64,000 nt of DNA. Origin: Tridacna crocea. Taxonomy: Eukaryota; Mollusca; Bivalvia; Cardiida; Cardiidae. Positions 51,235 to 62,261 of the stretch are shown one piece after another; position 1 is the first letter of the stretch; every line of letters starts with the position of its first letter. The notes beneath the pieces were generated by a model. That model saw only the letters and a program-made list of their open reading frames with translations. It searched no databases and was not told the DNA's origin. Position numbers and translations under genes: made by a program. The stretch covers positions 950,001-1,014,000 of the forward strand of contig OX031060.1 of NCBI GenBank assembly GCA_943736015.1, given 5' to 3'.

Positions 51235-51351
51235 TACCTTCAGTTTGAAGGTGTCTGTACCGATGCTATTTTTGTGACTGGTCTCCACATTCTAAATGCG
51301 GAGACCAGTCACAAAAATAGCATCGGAGCAGACACCTTCAAACTGAAGGTA
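51235..51351. mobile_element. 116-bp foldback element with ~55-bp arms
   Basis: Ends accttcagtttgaaggtgtc and its complement. The arms then pair through ccgatgctatttttgtgact and ggtctcc to a tiny loop at ctaaa. Only about three mismatches between arms. The terminal block is itself palindromic (accttcagtttgaaggt). Confidence 0.8.
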
Positions 51352-51393
51352 TAGCCTTTTGACCTATTTTTAAAAAAAGGTAAACTAAAAGGG

Positions 51394-51600
51394 TTAAACC
51401 CTAACCTATCTAAGCTTTTGAAATCCTTCTGGGATATGGAAAAAATGCTGGAAACCAGCATTTTTTCCTCGTCCCACCATGTTTTCTTTCCTATCACAGA
51501 ACTTGTGTTCATAAATTTTGTATCAATTTTGAATTTGTTGTCTGCAGATGTTTCAGATTTGGAAGAGTCGAAAACTTCTTGTGTAGGAAATGGTAAAAGG
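51394..51600 (+). mobile_element. TTAA foldback MITE, decayed outside, paired inside
   Basis: Arms ggaaaaaatgctggaaaccag / cattttttcc: an A-run change present in both arms. Confidence 0.65.
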
Positions 51601-51701
51601 ATATCCGCTAGGGATGATACACTTGAGAATACTAATGTTAGATCAAGTTAATTGCTCAGTTGTAATACAAAATGTGCATGTACCATATCATAGGTGGTAA
51701 C

Positions 51702-51921
51702 CCAACTCTTTACCAAACGACAAATTTATAGACTAGTCCAAATTGAAAGCAGTTGCAGACGACAAAATAAATGTGACTGAAAAATCGAAATTTGATATGG
51801 GAAGGGTAGAAAACATTGTGGGAAAAGGAAAAAATAATTGTTACCAGCATTTTCTTCTTTTCCCACAATGTTTTGAAAAGGCTTCTGCCTCGGGGTCGTC
51901 AAAAGTTTGGTAAGGGGTTAA
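51702..51921 (-). mobile_element. TTAA foldback MITE
   Basis: 220 bp minus copy; hairpin tip worn (aaaataattgttaccagcat). Confidence 0.78.
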
Positions 51922-51975
51922 AAATTTACCCTTTGTAAAAGAAACTCAAATGAAAAAAGGGTGAACTTTTCTGAT

Positions 51976-52182
51976 CCATTTTGTGTCCATCATGCATCTT
52001 CAACCTAGTGTGTACTCTTGGCACCAATTCAGTCCTGTGCTCATCATCTTCGCGAGCCAAGTTTACGATCACTATGTGGATCTTACCTTGGCTGGTTGAG
52101 CCGGATTTCGAGATTCATGCGATGTACCCTCTATTGGATGCTGGTTATTACCCCCCTATACATCATATTTCTAAAAGCCAAT
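51976..52182 (+). repeat. Dispersed repeat, inverted relative of 18285-18480
   Basis: Shares four ordered blocks with the other copy on the opposite strand; here it is followed directly by the right half of a TTAA element (52190-52333). Confidence 0.62.
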
Positions 52183-52189
52183 GAAATAT

Positions 52190-52333
52190 CGCATACCAGC
52201 ATTTTCTCCTTTTCCCACAATGTTTTCTACTCTATTATGGACAAATTCTATCATTTGAGCCACCTTTAATTTGTTGTCTGCAGATACTTTCAATTTGGAC
52301 CAGTCTAAAATTTTGTTTTTTGGAAAAGAGTTA
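52190..52333 (+). mobile_element. TTAA foldback MITE, right half
   Basis: From gcataccagcattttctcc to ttggaaaagagttaa. Confidence 0.75.
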
Positions 52334-53332
52334 AGATACATAGGCACTGTTTCAGATCTTGTGAAAACTTTAATTGCATTTCAGAGGCCTTAATTTTATT
52401 CTCTTTGCTGATGAAACATTCCTAGAATGCTTTTCTTGATAGTATCTTAATTAATTTACTTGAAAAGAGGCCATTTTGGGTCTAAAGTAGGTCACCAGGT
52501 CAAGTCTGGTAAAATGCTTCAGATGTACTGTAGATGTCGAATTTCTATCAAATTCTCATGAAATTGTATCGGATTGATTTTCTGTAATTTACCTCAGAAA
52601 TTTGAAAAATAGGTCACCTGTAGTCATACTTTTTCCATGTAATTTAAAGTCCAATTTTTTTTAAATTTTTTGCGAAGCTTTTCAGAGCGTTGGTAATATC
52701 TCGGACAAGTTAGAGTATACATGTAGGAGAGCCAGGATAAGAAAAATAGTTACTTGATATTAAGTAAAGCCTTTTGTGCCATTCAAAAGTAATATTTTCT
52801 GCATCATTTCAATGAAAATTATTCAAATTTTCAATCATACAATCATGTATTTCAAATAAACTGAATGTTTTCTTGTTATAGATATCGGCACAGTGGCCCT
52901 CACCATTGAGCAATCTAGGCCAATGATGGCCCTTTTGTTTTGTTTGGTTTAAGTCACACAATTTTGAAATAGGATGGTTGAAAACAGTACAATTTCTAGG
53001 CCAAGAAATGTGATGTTAGGGTTTTTTGATGAATAACAAAACAAGCCAGAACAGATTGAAATGTGTTGAAGCATGACTGTCACAATTTATATAATGTGGT
53101 TTTGCATTAGTTTTGTTTTGTCATTTTGATGTTAATAGTTTTTGCCCTTCCTAATTAAACTCATTATTGTCATCTGTTAAACCTGTGGAAGTACTCAATT
53201 TTGTTTTTTCACTTTACGGATATGAAAAGGGAAATATTCAGTATACATGTATATATAATTCTGTTTTTCCCGCAATATATACTGGGCAGGTCTTTCCGTC
53301 GGTCAATCCTGCTATTGATGTTTTGAAACTTT

Positions 53333-53690
53333 GCATATTCACTTGCCAGGTACTGTCAGTACATATTCACTTGTCAGGTACCGTCGGTGCATATTCACTT
53401 GCCAGGTACCGTCGGTGCATATTCACTTGCCAGGTACTGTCGGTGCATATTCACTTGCCAGGTACTGTTGGTGCATATTCACTTGCCAGGTACTGTTGGT
53501 GCATATTCACTTGCCAGGTACTGTTGGTGCATATTCACTTGCCAGGTACTGTCGGTGCATATTCACTTGCCAGGTACTGTCGGTGCATATTCACTTGCCA
53601 GGTACTGTCGGTGCATATTCACTTGCCAGGTACTGTCGGTTCATATTCACTTGTCAGGTACTGTCGGTGCATATTCACTTGCCAGGTACA
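53333..53690. repeat. 28-bp minisatellite, ~13 units
   Basis: Unit gtgcatattcacttgcc + aggtactgtcg, 28 bp, with a few C/T changes. All three forward frames are open through it simply because no unit contains a stop; because 28 is not a multiple of 3, each frame reads the same 28-residue cycle. Not a credible gene. Confidence 0.92.
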
Positions 53691-53811
53691 GTTACTGTTA
53701 GCAGTTTTCACATGAATTATCTCCCCCTTGAACTCTGACACTATTATGTTTAATGCAGATCTTTTTCCTCAGTTAAAGTGATTGACAGGGCAATGAAGTC
53801 ACCAACCCTAG

Positions 53812-53986
53812 TTCAGCCTTTTACCACACAATCCTGACTCTTAGTGGCCCCGAAGAAAAAGCCTTGTGAAAACATCAGAAAAAAAGAAAAAGCTGGTAAC
53901 AAGCATTTTCTCCTTTTCCCACAATGTTTTCTGAAGGCTTCTTCCTCTGGGCTGTAAAAACCTGAGATTGTTTGATAAAAGATTAA
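53812..53986. mobile_element. TTAA foldback MITE, symmetric form of the other half
   Basis: The left part is the plus-type CACACAATCC end; the right part is the complement of the same end (gaaggcttcttcctctgg ... gattgtttgataaaag). It lacks the gtctgcaaatgct half entirely. It is the mirror case of 20377-20654. Confidence 0.7.
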
Positions 53987-54215
53987 TTAGCCCTTTACCC
54001 CATAAGGCATTTCTATGGTATCTCTAATTGACCCTAAATAACAGCAAGGATGAAGCTGTTTCTTGTGTGTATATGACACCTTTTGATAACATAGAAAACA
54101 TTGTGGCAAAAGGTGAAATTGCTCGTCACGAGCAATTTCACCTTTTGCCACAATGTTTTCCAAAGGCTCTTACAAGCAATGAGTAGAAACGAGTATCTAT
54201 GGAGTAAAGGGTTAA
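53987..54215 (+). mobile_element. TTAA foldback MITE, second subfamily, best copy
   Basis: 229 bp. Hairpin perfect over about 58 nt: acattgtggcaaaaggtgaa, tip attgctcgtcacgagcaat, and the complementary arm. The right end ggagtaaagggttaa pairs with the left ccctttacccc. Confidence 0.88.
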
Positions 54216-54819
54216 GACTAATTCCATATATCCATATGAGCAATGTTTGATTCATAATCTGCAAATGTGTTTGTATCAGACAAGCCTAGAAGTTTGTGGT
54301 ATGGCATAAAGTTTACGAAAAAAAATGTTTGTCCTTAACAAGATGACTGTGTTGCAGGATTAGTTTACCTTATGCATTCAGCCATCTGTCAAGCTATTCA
54401 TGTTGCTTTTTGTTCAATTTATAGAATATTTTCCAGTTAAAACCACTTGCATGACTTCCTGGTCCCCGTACAAACAAGTACAAGTACGAGGTTATTATAA
54501 GAGCCCATATAATATAAAGGCCATGCAGGTCTAATCAAATAAATACACCATGCACAGTCAATATTTGATATTTATTATGATATTGTAGCATATAGAAAAT
54601 CACTTGTCAAAATTTAACCCTGTAACATACAATTTCTTATTTAAATAACTTGATAGATTATGGCATTTTAAATATGAGGGAACAGAAAAATACTGCTTAC
54701 TAGCAGTTCCTTTTTGTTTCCCACACTGTTTTCTGTCCCTCTGGTAAAGTGTTAACAGGGCTTTATTTTGATAATCAAAAATTCTTGTAAAATATAAGAT
54801 AAACACATCCATATGCTTC

Positions 54820-55053
54820 TTTACCTCTACACCAAAATTTAATGAAAAAAAAATTTACACTGGTCCAAATTGAACACATTTGCAGACAAAAATATCAAAG
54901 TGACTCAAAAATTAAGTTTGTTTTGGGTAGGGTAGAAAACATTGTGGAAAAGGAGAAAATGCTGGTTACCAGCATTTTCTCCTTTTCCACAATGTTTTCA
55001 AAGGGTTTCTCCAACAGGTTCGTGAAAACCAGGGATTGTTTGGTAAAGGGTAA
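54820..55053 (-). mobile_element. TTAA foldback MITE
   Basis: Minus copy with worn ends and an intact hairpin (acattgtggaaaaggag / ctccttttccacaatgt; both arms lack one G/C). Confidence 0.78.
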
Positions 55054-55317
55054 AATGCTTTGGCTACAGGGTCTCTCTGGTCCATTACACCATGCAACTC
55101 ATCAAGGTTATTGATCCATAAAATCAGTATGGTCTGACAATCATCTGAATATGGACGTAGAATGGGCCTTTGACATGCAGAAACATTACAGCTCGCAGAA
55201 AGTTTTTGACCCAGGTCAGCCCTAAAAGACTGCGCATGCTGACCTGGGTAAATACTTTTTGAAGATGCAATATGCCCCCTTTTCACAGAGCATGGCTCAT
55301 ATTTTTTGTAGCAAATC

Positions 55318-55690
55318 CATTGTTGTCTGCGCATTGTCAAATTCTTCAAGGATTCGACCTGTCTTACATGATGCATCACTATCCCTGATAATGGGCTGAC
55401 TATAGTAATATGGGGTATATAAAGTAGCAATGGCAAAAATGGTTTTTATCAACACGTTTGAGGAAAAATCAGGCCTGTTTTAGTCCCAGATTTCTCTGAA
55501 CTGCTGACCTTAACTGAGTGAATCGCAGGAGGTAGCGTTTTATCGAGTAAACATTTATTTTAGTTTGAAATTCAAAGTAACGGTGTTCGCATAGGAAAGT
55601 GGTTCGGTTCTGTATCCAGGATGCCCAAATTGGAAAGATGAGTATTAATTTATAGAATGCCATCTAGTGGAGATAATGGCAAATGTATAG
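55318..55690. repeat. Dispersed repeat, 'cgacctgtcttacatga' family
   Basis: Longest copy in the window, sharing seven ordered blocks with 49005-49300. Confidence 0.65.
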
Positions 55691-56021
55691 AAAATGGAAG
55701 AACCTGACCAGTTTCCTTTCATTTGCCTTAATCCACAAAATGTTTTAGACAGATGTTGAACAGGACCTTGCTTGTCCTTTCTGGGCCATTGTGAGGAGAT
55801 TCAATCACTGATCAATAAGGATTTCACTCTTTATTTGTGGGAAAGTAGTCAGTAAACTGGAAAGAGTTGTGAAATGCACTGAGAGAATTGGTGATAGAAA
55901 CATGGCTAGATGCATGGACATAATAGGCATCACACTGAAATACATGTATTGTTGAGCTAAACAAACACACAAACTTATCTTGATAGCTTTAGTAGATTTT
56001 TATATAAGTTTATAGTATCAT

Positions 56022-56301
56022 TTAACCTGTTACCTGACACAGCAAAATTATAGACCTATCCAAATTGAAAAAAACCCACTACCACACAGCAAAATTTAAT
56101 AGACCTATCCAAATTCAAAGCATTTGCAGACAACAATTTTAAAGTGGCTCAAATGGTGCATTTTAGCAATGATAGGGTAGAAAAAATTGTGGGAAAAGGA
56201 GAAATTGCCAGTTACCAGCATTTTCTCTTTTTCCCACAATTTTTTTTCAAGGCTTTTTCCTCAGGTGTGTTAAAAGTCATCATTGTGTGGTAAAGGGTTA
56301 A
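56022..56301 (-). mobile_element. TTAA foldback MITE with duplicated left end
   Basis: The minus-type left end occurs twice (agcaaaattatagacctatc near 56041 and agcaaaatttaatagaccta near 56088) before a single hairpin. Confidence 0.72.
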
Positions 56302-56518
56302 TAACTTATCACAAGATCCAAGTTTATAACAACGCTGAATGAGAAGGCTTTTTTTAAACATTTTTGGAGAAACTGGTAACCAGCATTTTCACATTTTCCC
56401 TCTACGTTTTCTACCCAGTCAAATACAGGAACCTTTTCTTCACCTACATGTAATTTGCCATCTGTATATGCTTTCAATTTGGGCAAGTCCAGAATTACAT
56501 CATTTGTTAAAGACTTAA
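56298..56518 (+). mobile_element. TTAA foldback MITE next to catalase exon 3
   Basis: Decayed plus copy sharing TTAA with the previous one; it ends 40 bp before the catalase exon 3 acceptor, abutting the polypyrimidine tract. Confidence 0.68.
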
Positions 56519-56558
56519 TTTATTATGGTACTAACATGCTTTTTACTTTTTTCTTCAG

Positions 56559-56669
56559 GTGCCTTTGGGTATTTCGAATGCACACATGACGTTACCAAAT
56601 ACACAAAACTTGCGCCATTTGCATCCGTTGGTAAAAAGACCCCAGTTGGCGTCAGATTTTCAACTGTTG
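56559..56669 (+). CDS. CAT: Catalase, exon 3
   Basis: 111-nt exon after tttcttcag, entered in phase 1 and left in phase 1 at G|gtaagt. With exon 2 it reads [20 protein letters not shown]..., then [13 protein letters not shown], the conserved stretch whose Ser (residue 111 here, Ser114 in human) lines the haem pocket. The coding sequence continues past the window; about 113 of an expected ~500 residues are present. Confidence 0.95.
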
Positions 56670-57277
56670 GTAAGTGAACAAACATGTTTTTCCTATTATC
56701 ATGCATCATTTACTCAAGATCCATTAAGTGACAAACTCTACACAGTCTGGAAATTGTACTTTTAGTATTCCTGTTTATGGATGTATTCCATTCACCTGTT
56801 CTGGCACAATGTTCTGTGTTCTGGAATGCTCTTCTGGGATGTGCCAAAGGAATATTTTTAGAACTCAATACGCTGTTCCGGAAGTATGTTCTGAATGGAG
56901 CAAGTTTGGAACATTAAATTCTAAACCATATCGAAAGTACATTGACATGATGGCTTTTGCAAGAGCTACTGTCTTAGCTGTGGTAGTTGAGAAGATGATG
57001 ATTAGCTGCAGAGAGAGAGCAGAGACGAGTCTACAATGCCCCTATTTATGGCATTCATATCATAAAAAAGGACAATTGCAAATTTTGCCATGAATAATTG
57101 CCCGTCTTTCATCAATCTTGTAGCACCTAGCAACCGTTCAGCAGGTGCGCTACACCTCTCATGGATTAGAACAGTCAGAACATGTTCTGAAGAACAACAC
57201 ACAGAGTTCAGAAATGTTCCATTGACCTAGCTAGAACATTTTTGGAGTGTTCGGAGTAGCGAAAGGAATATGCCCTA

Positions 57278-57408
57278 TTTAACATCTAAAACTCTCTCTA
57301 ATTTTACAACCCTCAGGATGAAAGCTTTATAACTATTGTTGGAAAAGCAGACATTGCTGTTAACCAGCATTTTCCCCCTTTCCAACATTTTTTTCTGTAT
57401 CAAGTTAA
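57278..57408 (+). mobile_element. TTAA foldback MITE, left part with hairpin
   Basis: Decayed plus copy with a gctgttaaccagc tip, joined at its cut end to the next copy. Confidence 0.65.
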
Positions 57409-57632
57409 CCCATTACTACCCAATCCTTACTTTTGATGACCATGAGAAAAAAAATCTTTACAAAACATTGTGGGAAAAGGAGAAAATGCTGGAAATCAGC
57501 ATTTTCTCCTATTTCCCACATTGTTTTCTACCCTTCACAAAACAAATTTCAAATTTTCAGTCATTTTTATTCTGTCTGCAAATGCTTTCGATTTGGACAA
57601 ACCTAAAATTTTGTCATCTGGTATAGAGTTAA
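57405..57632 (+). mobile_element. TTAA foldback MITE, full length
   Basis: 228 bp, both TTAAs. Confidence 0.87.
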
Positions 57633-57769
57633 ATTTAAGTCTGGCCACTTTTACTTTGTTTTCTGAACTTGCCATCAGCAATGGATAAACCTAAACTTAT
57701 GACAATGGTTTGAGTGATAATAATAAGATGAATTATGGTCTCTAGTTGTGAAAATACCATCACCCTTTT

Positions 57770-57905
57770 CATTCCACTCAACTTGCAAGGGGAGAGTGCC
57801 CTTTGGCAAGGCAATGCCCTAGCTAAGTGCTGTTGAAGTCCAAGAAGGACAATAAAATGAGAGTGATGATGTGTATGTAATCATAATACTGTTGAAAGTG
57901 TCGTT
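57770..57905 (+). mobile_element. SINE-like repeat, 3' part
   Basis: Shares gccctttggcaaggcaat and a ctgttgaaagtgtcgtt-type tail with 23745-23960. Confidence 0.5.
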
Positions 57906-58194
57906 ACAAACTGTTTAGATAGACAAATCAGTATATTGCACATTTTTCCATTTACCAAATAATCTCTTTATTTTGTGAGTCTAGGGAAAAAGACTTTTCA
58001 AACCACTGTGGAAAATGAAGAAAATGCTGGTACAAAAACTGTCAAAATCAGTTGGTCAGTGGTGTTCACTGTCCTAATTATTTGGTCAGCCTGTACACCA
58101 AATAATTCTGCCATATATTGTGCCTTGTCCACTATCCTTTGTCTGTCGTCAGATGTCCAGACATCATCATGTACCTTGCATGTACTCTGGAGAC

Positions 58195-58710
58195 CATGGT
58201 TCCAGTCCAATACTCATGAAAAGTTGTCAGAATGTTTGTCTTGATAAAATCTTGAACTTCTTTGGAATTTGGTCATATTGGGTCAAAAAGGGGTTCACTG
58301 GGACAAATATTAGGAAACTTTTGTGTGCATGTCAGAGGTCAATGTCTGATCTTGAGGATATTTTGTATAATTGCAAAATATGTCAGATCATGTCACAAAA
58401 ATAATAATTATGTCAATGGGAAAAATCTTTTTTAATACTTCTTCACGCTCTTGAAGCCACAATTCAAAACTGATAAAAGTTGGTCAGAATGTTCGTCTTG
58501 ATGATACCTACCATTTTGAAAAAGGATGATTGTGGGTCAAAGGGTAGGTCACTTAGACATAAATCCTGGAAAAAGCTTGTGTACATGATAGAAGCCATGT
58601 TTTCAGTCCATTACTCCTGAAAGTTGATTAAAATGTTTGTCAGTGATAATAATCTCTGAGCAGACTGATGATTGATTAAGTTTGGTCAAAAAGGCTTCAA
58701 GGCCATCATG
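58195..58710. repeat. Diverged direct repeats, 'gttggtcagaatgtttgtcttgat' type
   Basis: The motifs 'catgaaaagttgtcagaatg', 'gataaaagttggtcagaatg' and 'cctgaaagttgattaaaatg', each followed by tttgtc..tgat, recur at about 200-bp spacing. Non-coding. Confidence 0.5.
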
Positions 58711-59098
58711 GCTTTCTTGTTTGATATTGCTTCTCTGCTTGGCCTTTCTTTTGATGCTTCCAGTAATTTTGTAATCTTACAGGTAGTCTTTGAGCCATTT
58801 GGAATGTATCTTGATTCTGTTTGTCGGAATCATGAAATCAGACACAAAAATTATATTGGAGCCAAATTTATAGAGGATACTAGAAGGTTATGCTGTGGTC
58901 ACTCATTAGAATTCTCATTGAAACTATCCAAAGAAGTACCCACAAGATAGGTTGTTGTTTTTTTGTAGAAATTATGTTCTTAGGACTCAATGGGAGAATA
59001 GCAATAAGTGCATTTCTATACTGAGGTGACAACAGCTTCTGAAGTAATTCTGTCGCATGTGAAACAGAGAGATGTCTGCATGTGATAGATATTATCCA

Positions 59099-59328
59099 TT
59101 AACACTTTATCACACAATGCTGACTTTTAACAACCCTGAGGAAGGAGCCTTTTGAACAAAATTTGGGAAAAGGAGATTTTTGTGACCAGCATTTTCTACT
59201 TTTTCCACAATGTTTTCCACTATATAAAAGCAAAATTGTGTCATTTGAACCACACTGAAATTGTCATCTGCAACAGTTCATGCTTTAAATTTCGATGGGT
59301 CTGAAATTTGTCATGCAATAAAGGGTTA
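59099..59328 (+). mobile_element. TTAA foldback MITE, full length
   Basis: 230 bp, both TTAAs; hairpin tip lost pairing (ggagatttttgtgaccagc). Confidence 0.82.
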
Positions 59329-59857
59329 AACTGAAGAATAAATACAATGAAAATTTCCAGAAAATAGTATATACCAAAACATTGTTACACGTTAGTACAA
59401 AGTGCTTTTTCCTGGTAAAATAATTCATTCTACTATGCAGTGCATGTATTTTGACCCACACTGTCTACAAAAGAGCATTGAGTATTGCTATGCAGCCTGA
59501 TAAAGGTAAAAGTTGATATTAAAACTGTCAGCAGGTTGGGTCTATAAGATCGATAGCACTAAAGTACAACATGCAAGAAACCTGCATTTTTTATAGCTTT
59601 TTTATCGGATTTTGCAATCACAATTAATGCAGTTTGTAGATTCACATGGCACAAACATGTGACAAAGTCTACTGAAGTATTGAAAGAAGCCATTACTTCG
59701 TGAAAATTTAAAAAAACTTGAAGAGTCTTTGACACGCTATCGGTAGTTTTCTTGACCATCAAGAAGAAAACTTTTAAGTCTTTACCACACAAACCTTTTA
59801 ACATTCCTGAGAAAGAAGCCTGTAGAAAATATTGTTCCCCTATTTTAGACTTTCACT

Positions 59858-60200
59858 TTTGACTCGTCTGAGCATGTCAATTAGTCTTTGAAGATTCAAC
59901 CTCTCTGCTATGATGCATCAACGATCTCTTATGCTAGGGAAAAGTGGGGCTTACACTGAATCTATTACCAAAGCCTTTAGGGGTTGTTAGGATAAATGAC
60001 TGGTGCATTTGTTACATGCTAGCCGATCATAGCTGAATGAGTTGCACCAAATAGCGTTTTATTGAGTACACATTTACACAGTTTGAAATTCAAAGTAACC
60101 GTTTTTGCACGAATTGTAGGCCAGTTCTTTACCCAAAATGCCCAAATTATATGTGTCACAGTGTGTTTGTAGAATACCATTTAGCAGGAGATATATAATG
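59858..60200. repeat. Dispersed repeat, 'cgacctgtcttatatga' family, diverged
   Basis: Shares gcgttttattgagta, gtttgaaattcaaagtaac and agaataccatttagcag blocks with 55318-55690. Confidence 0.55.
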
Positions 60201-60292
60201 GTTTTCACTAGAAGCAACTACAGCCAAGCACAAGCAGCTTCATTCTGTGCTCTTGTCTCCTTTCCTTTATAATGTTCTCAAGTTGCCTTTGT

Positions 60293-60504
60293 TCGATACC
60301 CGGTTGAGGCGAACTTTCTTTCCGGCATATTTTCGCCTCTCACCTCTGCTGAAGCATGTGAAAAAAGTAGTCAGTGGCTTTGGAAAGAAAGCTGTGTTAG
60401 TACTGGTATGAGAAAGCCAGGAAACAAATGTGCGTCACCGACCGCCATGGTATAACCTTAGCTGTTAAAGTGGCATTAAAACCCAACACTATCAACCAAC
60501 CAAA
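60293..60504 (+). mobile_element. tRNA-headed SINE, 5'-truncated
   Basis: Begins at the B box (gttcgatacccggttgagg) and runs through agtggctttggaaagaaagc to gcattaaaacccaacac. Confidence 0.72.
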
Positions 60505-60594
60505 CAAGTTGCCTTTCAAAGACATTTTCCATCATTGTCATCTGCCAATACTTGTGATCTCAACAAATTCAAAAATTTAGTGGTTTGAAAGTAG

Positions 60595-60841
60595 TTAACC
60601 TTTCATCAGGAAATCCAACTCTCTACAAAATGAAAAGAAATCAGACTCGTCCAAATTGAAAGCATTTTGTAAAAGACAAAATATCTGAAACCGAGAATTT
60701 GACATTTTGGAAGGGTAGAAAACATTATAGGAAAAGGAGAAAATGCTGGTTACCAGCATTTTCTCCTTTTCAGACAATGTTTTCAAAAGGCTTCTTCCAC
60801 AGGGTCAATATTGAAAGTCAGAATTGTTGGTACAAGATTAA
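60595..60841 (-). mobile_element. TTAA foldback MITE
   Basis: 247 bp minus copy with both TTAAs; arms cattataggaaaagg / ccttttcagacaatg. Confidence 0.8.
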
Positions 60842-61303
60842 CTGCTGTAAGAAAAAGACTTCTGTAAACATTAAAGAAAAAGTAGATAAAGCTGGTAGGC
60901 AGAGTTGCACCTCCAAAAGATTGTGAAAAAATGACTTTTGTTGTTATGGATGTTGGTAGTGCACTATAAATATAGGTGATGCATGCAAATGTAATTTTAA
61001 TAAATAGGTTCGCGGTCCAGTGCACACTTTGAAGTGGCTTACATAAGTCTGAGTTTTCACAGATAAAAATCGTGTTTTTTTTTAACCGCACGTCTGATTT
61101 TCACATCAATTTAGTTTTTAAGACCACCATTTATGACAATGGATGGGTTGTTTTTGTTATTTTTGTCCTTTCCTATTTTCTTTTTATTACCTTATTATTT
61201 CATTATCTTCTGAAACCAAAATACTTGCAAGTGACAGAAAATATCCCGAAAAATGGAGGGGAAATTAACTCTACCAAACTACAAAATTTTACGCTCCACC
61301 AAA

Positions 61304-61716
61304 TTAACCCATTCCCAAACAATCCCTGGTTTTTACAAACCTAAAATCAGCGATGTAGGAAGGATTTCAAGATGGGGGGGGGGCTAACTTCGAAATACTG
61401 AGATTTTTTGCGTGGTTGTTTCATTGCGCTAAGAACTGATATTTTAGTAACTATGATTTTCAAAATTATGGGGGGGGGGGGGGGAAGAAGTGAGGCCCCC
61501 CAGCCCCCCCTTGTTCCTACGGGCCTGAAAATAGAATCCTTATGAAAACATTGTGGGAAAAGTAGAAAATGCTGGTAACCAGCATTTTCTCCTTTTCCAA
61601 CAATGTTTTCTACCCTGCGGGAAACATATTTTAAATTTTGTGTTACATTAATTTTGTCGTCTGCAAATGCTTTCAGTTTGGAACAGCCTAAAATTTTGTT
61701 GTTTGGTAAAGAGTGA
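61304..61716 (+). mobile_element. TTAA foldback MITE containing a G-rich insertion
   Basis: Plus copy whose left block is interrupted after tttttacaaacctaaaat by about 175 bp with two long G runs; it resumes at cctgaaaatagaatcc with a good hairpin. Confidence 0.72.
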
Positions 61717-61867
61717 AAGGCATGTAGAGACAACCAATTGGATCTCACCCAAATTATGTGATTTGTCTGTGAAAAGGTAGAAAACATAGTAGAAGATGGA
61801 TAAAATGTTGCTCACCAGCATTTTCTTCTTCTCTCACAATGTTTTCAACAGTGTGTCTACCCAGGGT

Positions 61868-62084
61868 CTGCTGGTTTAGTGGTAAAGTGAAGATTCCTGA
61901 TCTGGAGGCATTGCATTCAAGTGTCTCTGGATTTATTGGATTTTTCATAAGAGTTTCCTTGAGCAAGATACCGCATTGCCCCAGCCAAGCATGTGTGGGA
62001 CCCTGGATGTTGATGTGAGCTTTTGCAGTGATATAAGTGAAATAATGTTGACAGTGGGCTAAAATGCCATACAAACTGTCAACT
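61868..62084 (+). mobile_element. tRNA-headed SINE
   Basis: Head gctggtttagtggtaaagtg (A-box-like), tail gaaataatgttgacagtggg. The flanks cagggtc / aagggtc may be a target duplication. Confidence 0.6.
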
Positions 62085-62261
62085 CCAAGGGTCATTAAAA
62101 CTAGGGATTTTGTGGTAAAGGAAGAACATGATTGACAGTCACTTGTATGAAATGGGGTTTTGGCAAATGAAAAAAATTGAGAGTAAATTTATTTTCTTCA
62201 ATATTTCTTCATGAATTATTGCATTCTGAAACACCTGATTCAACTTGATTATTAACCTTTT

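Larger units (their letters stand above)
44784..56558. other. Catalase intron 2 (11.8 kb)
   Basis: No exon is needed (exon 2 ends and exon 3 enters in phase 1). Content: many TTAA elements, a SINE (45508-45690), dispersed repeats (49005-49300, 55318-55690, 51976-52182), a 116-bp hairpin (51235-51351), A/T-rich sequence 52340-53150, a 28-bp minisatellite (53333-53690) and a second-subfamily MITE (53987-54215). Confidence 0.75.
61264..62123 (-). mobile_element. TTAA foldback MITE carrying two later insertions
   Basis: Outer minus copy in three pieces: 61264-61307, 61717-61868 (ggcatgtagagacaacc and hairpin) and 62085-62123 (agggtcattaaaactaggga). A plus copy fills the first gap and a SINE the second. 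Confidence 0.7.

Noticed and set aside
53167-53738. Overlapping 104-182 residue open frames over the 28-bp repeat
   Set aside because: Open only because the unit has no stop in any frame; no start context, splice sites or known domain.
56700-57100. 121-codon open frame after catalase exon 3
   Set aside because: No similarity to the next expected catalase segment, no acceptor, and it overlaps intron sequence following a clear gtaagt donor.
61370-61510. Poly-G runs as possible quadruplex regulatory elements
   Set aside because: They lie inside an insertion within a MITE; nothing in the sequence supports a regulatory role.
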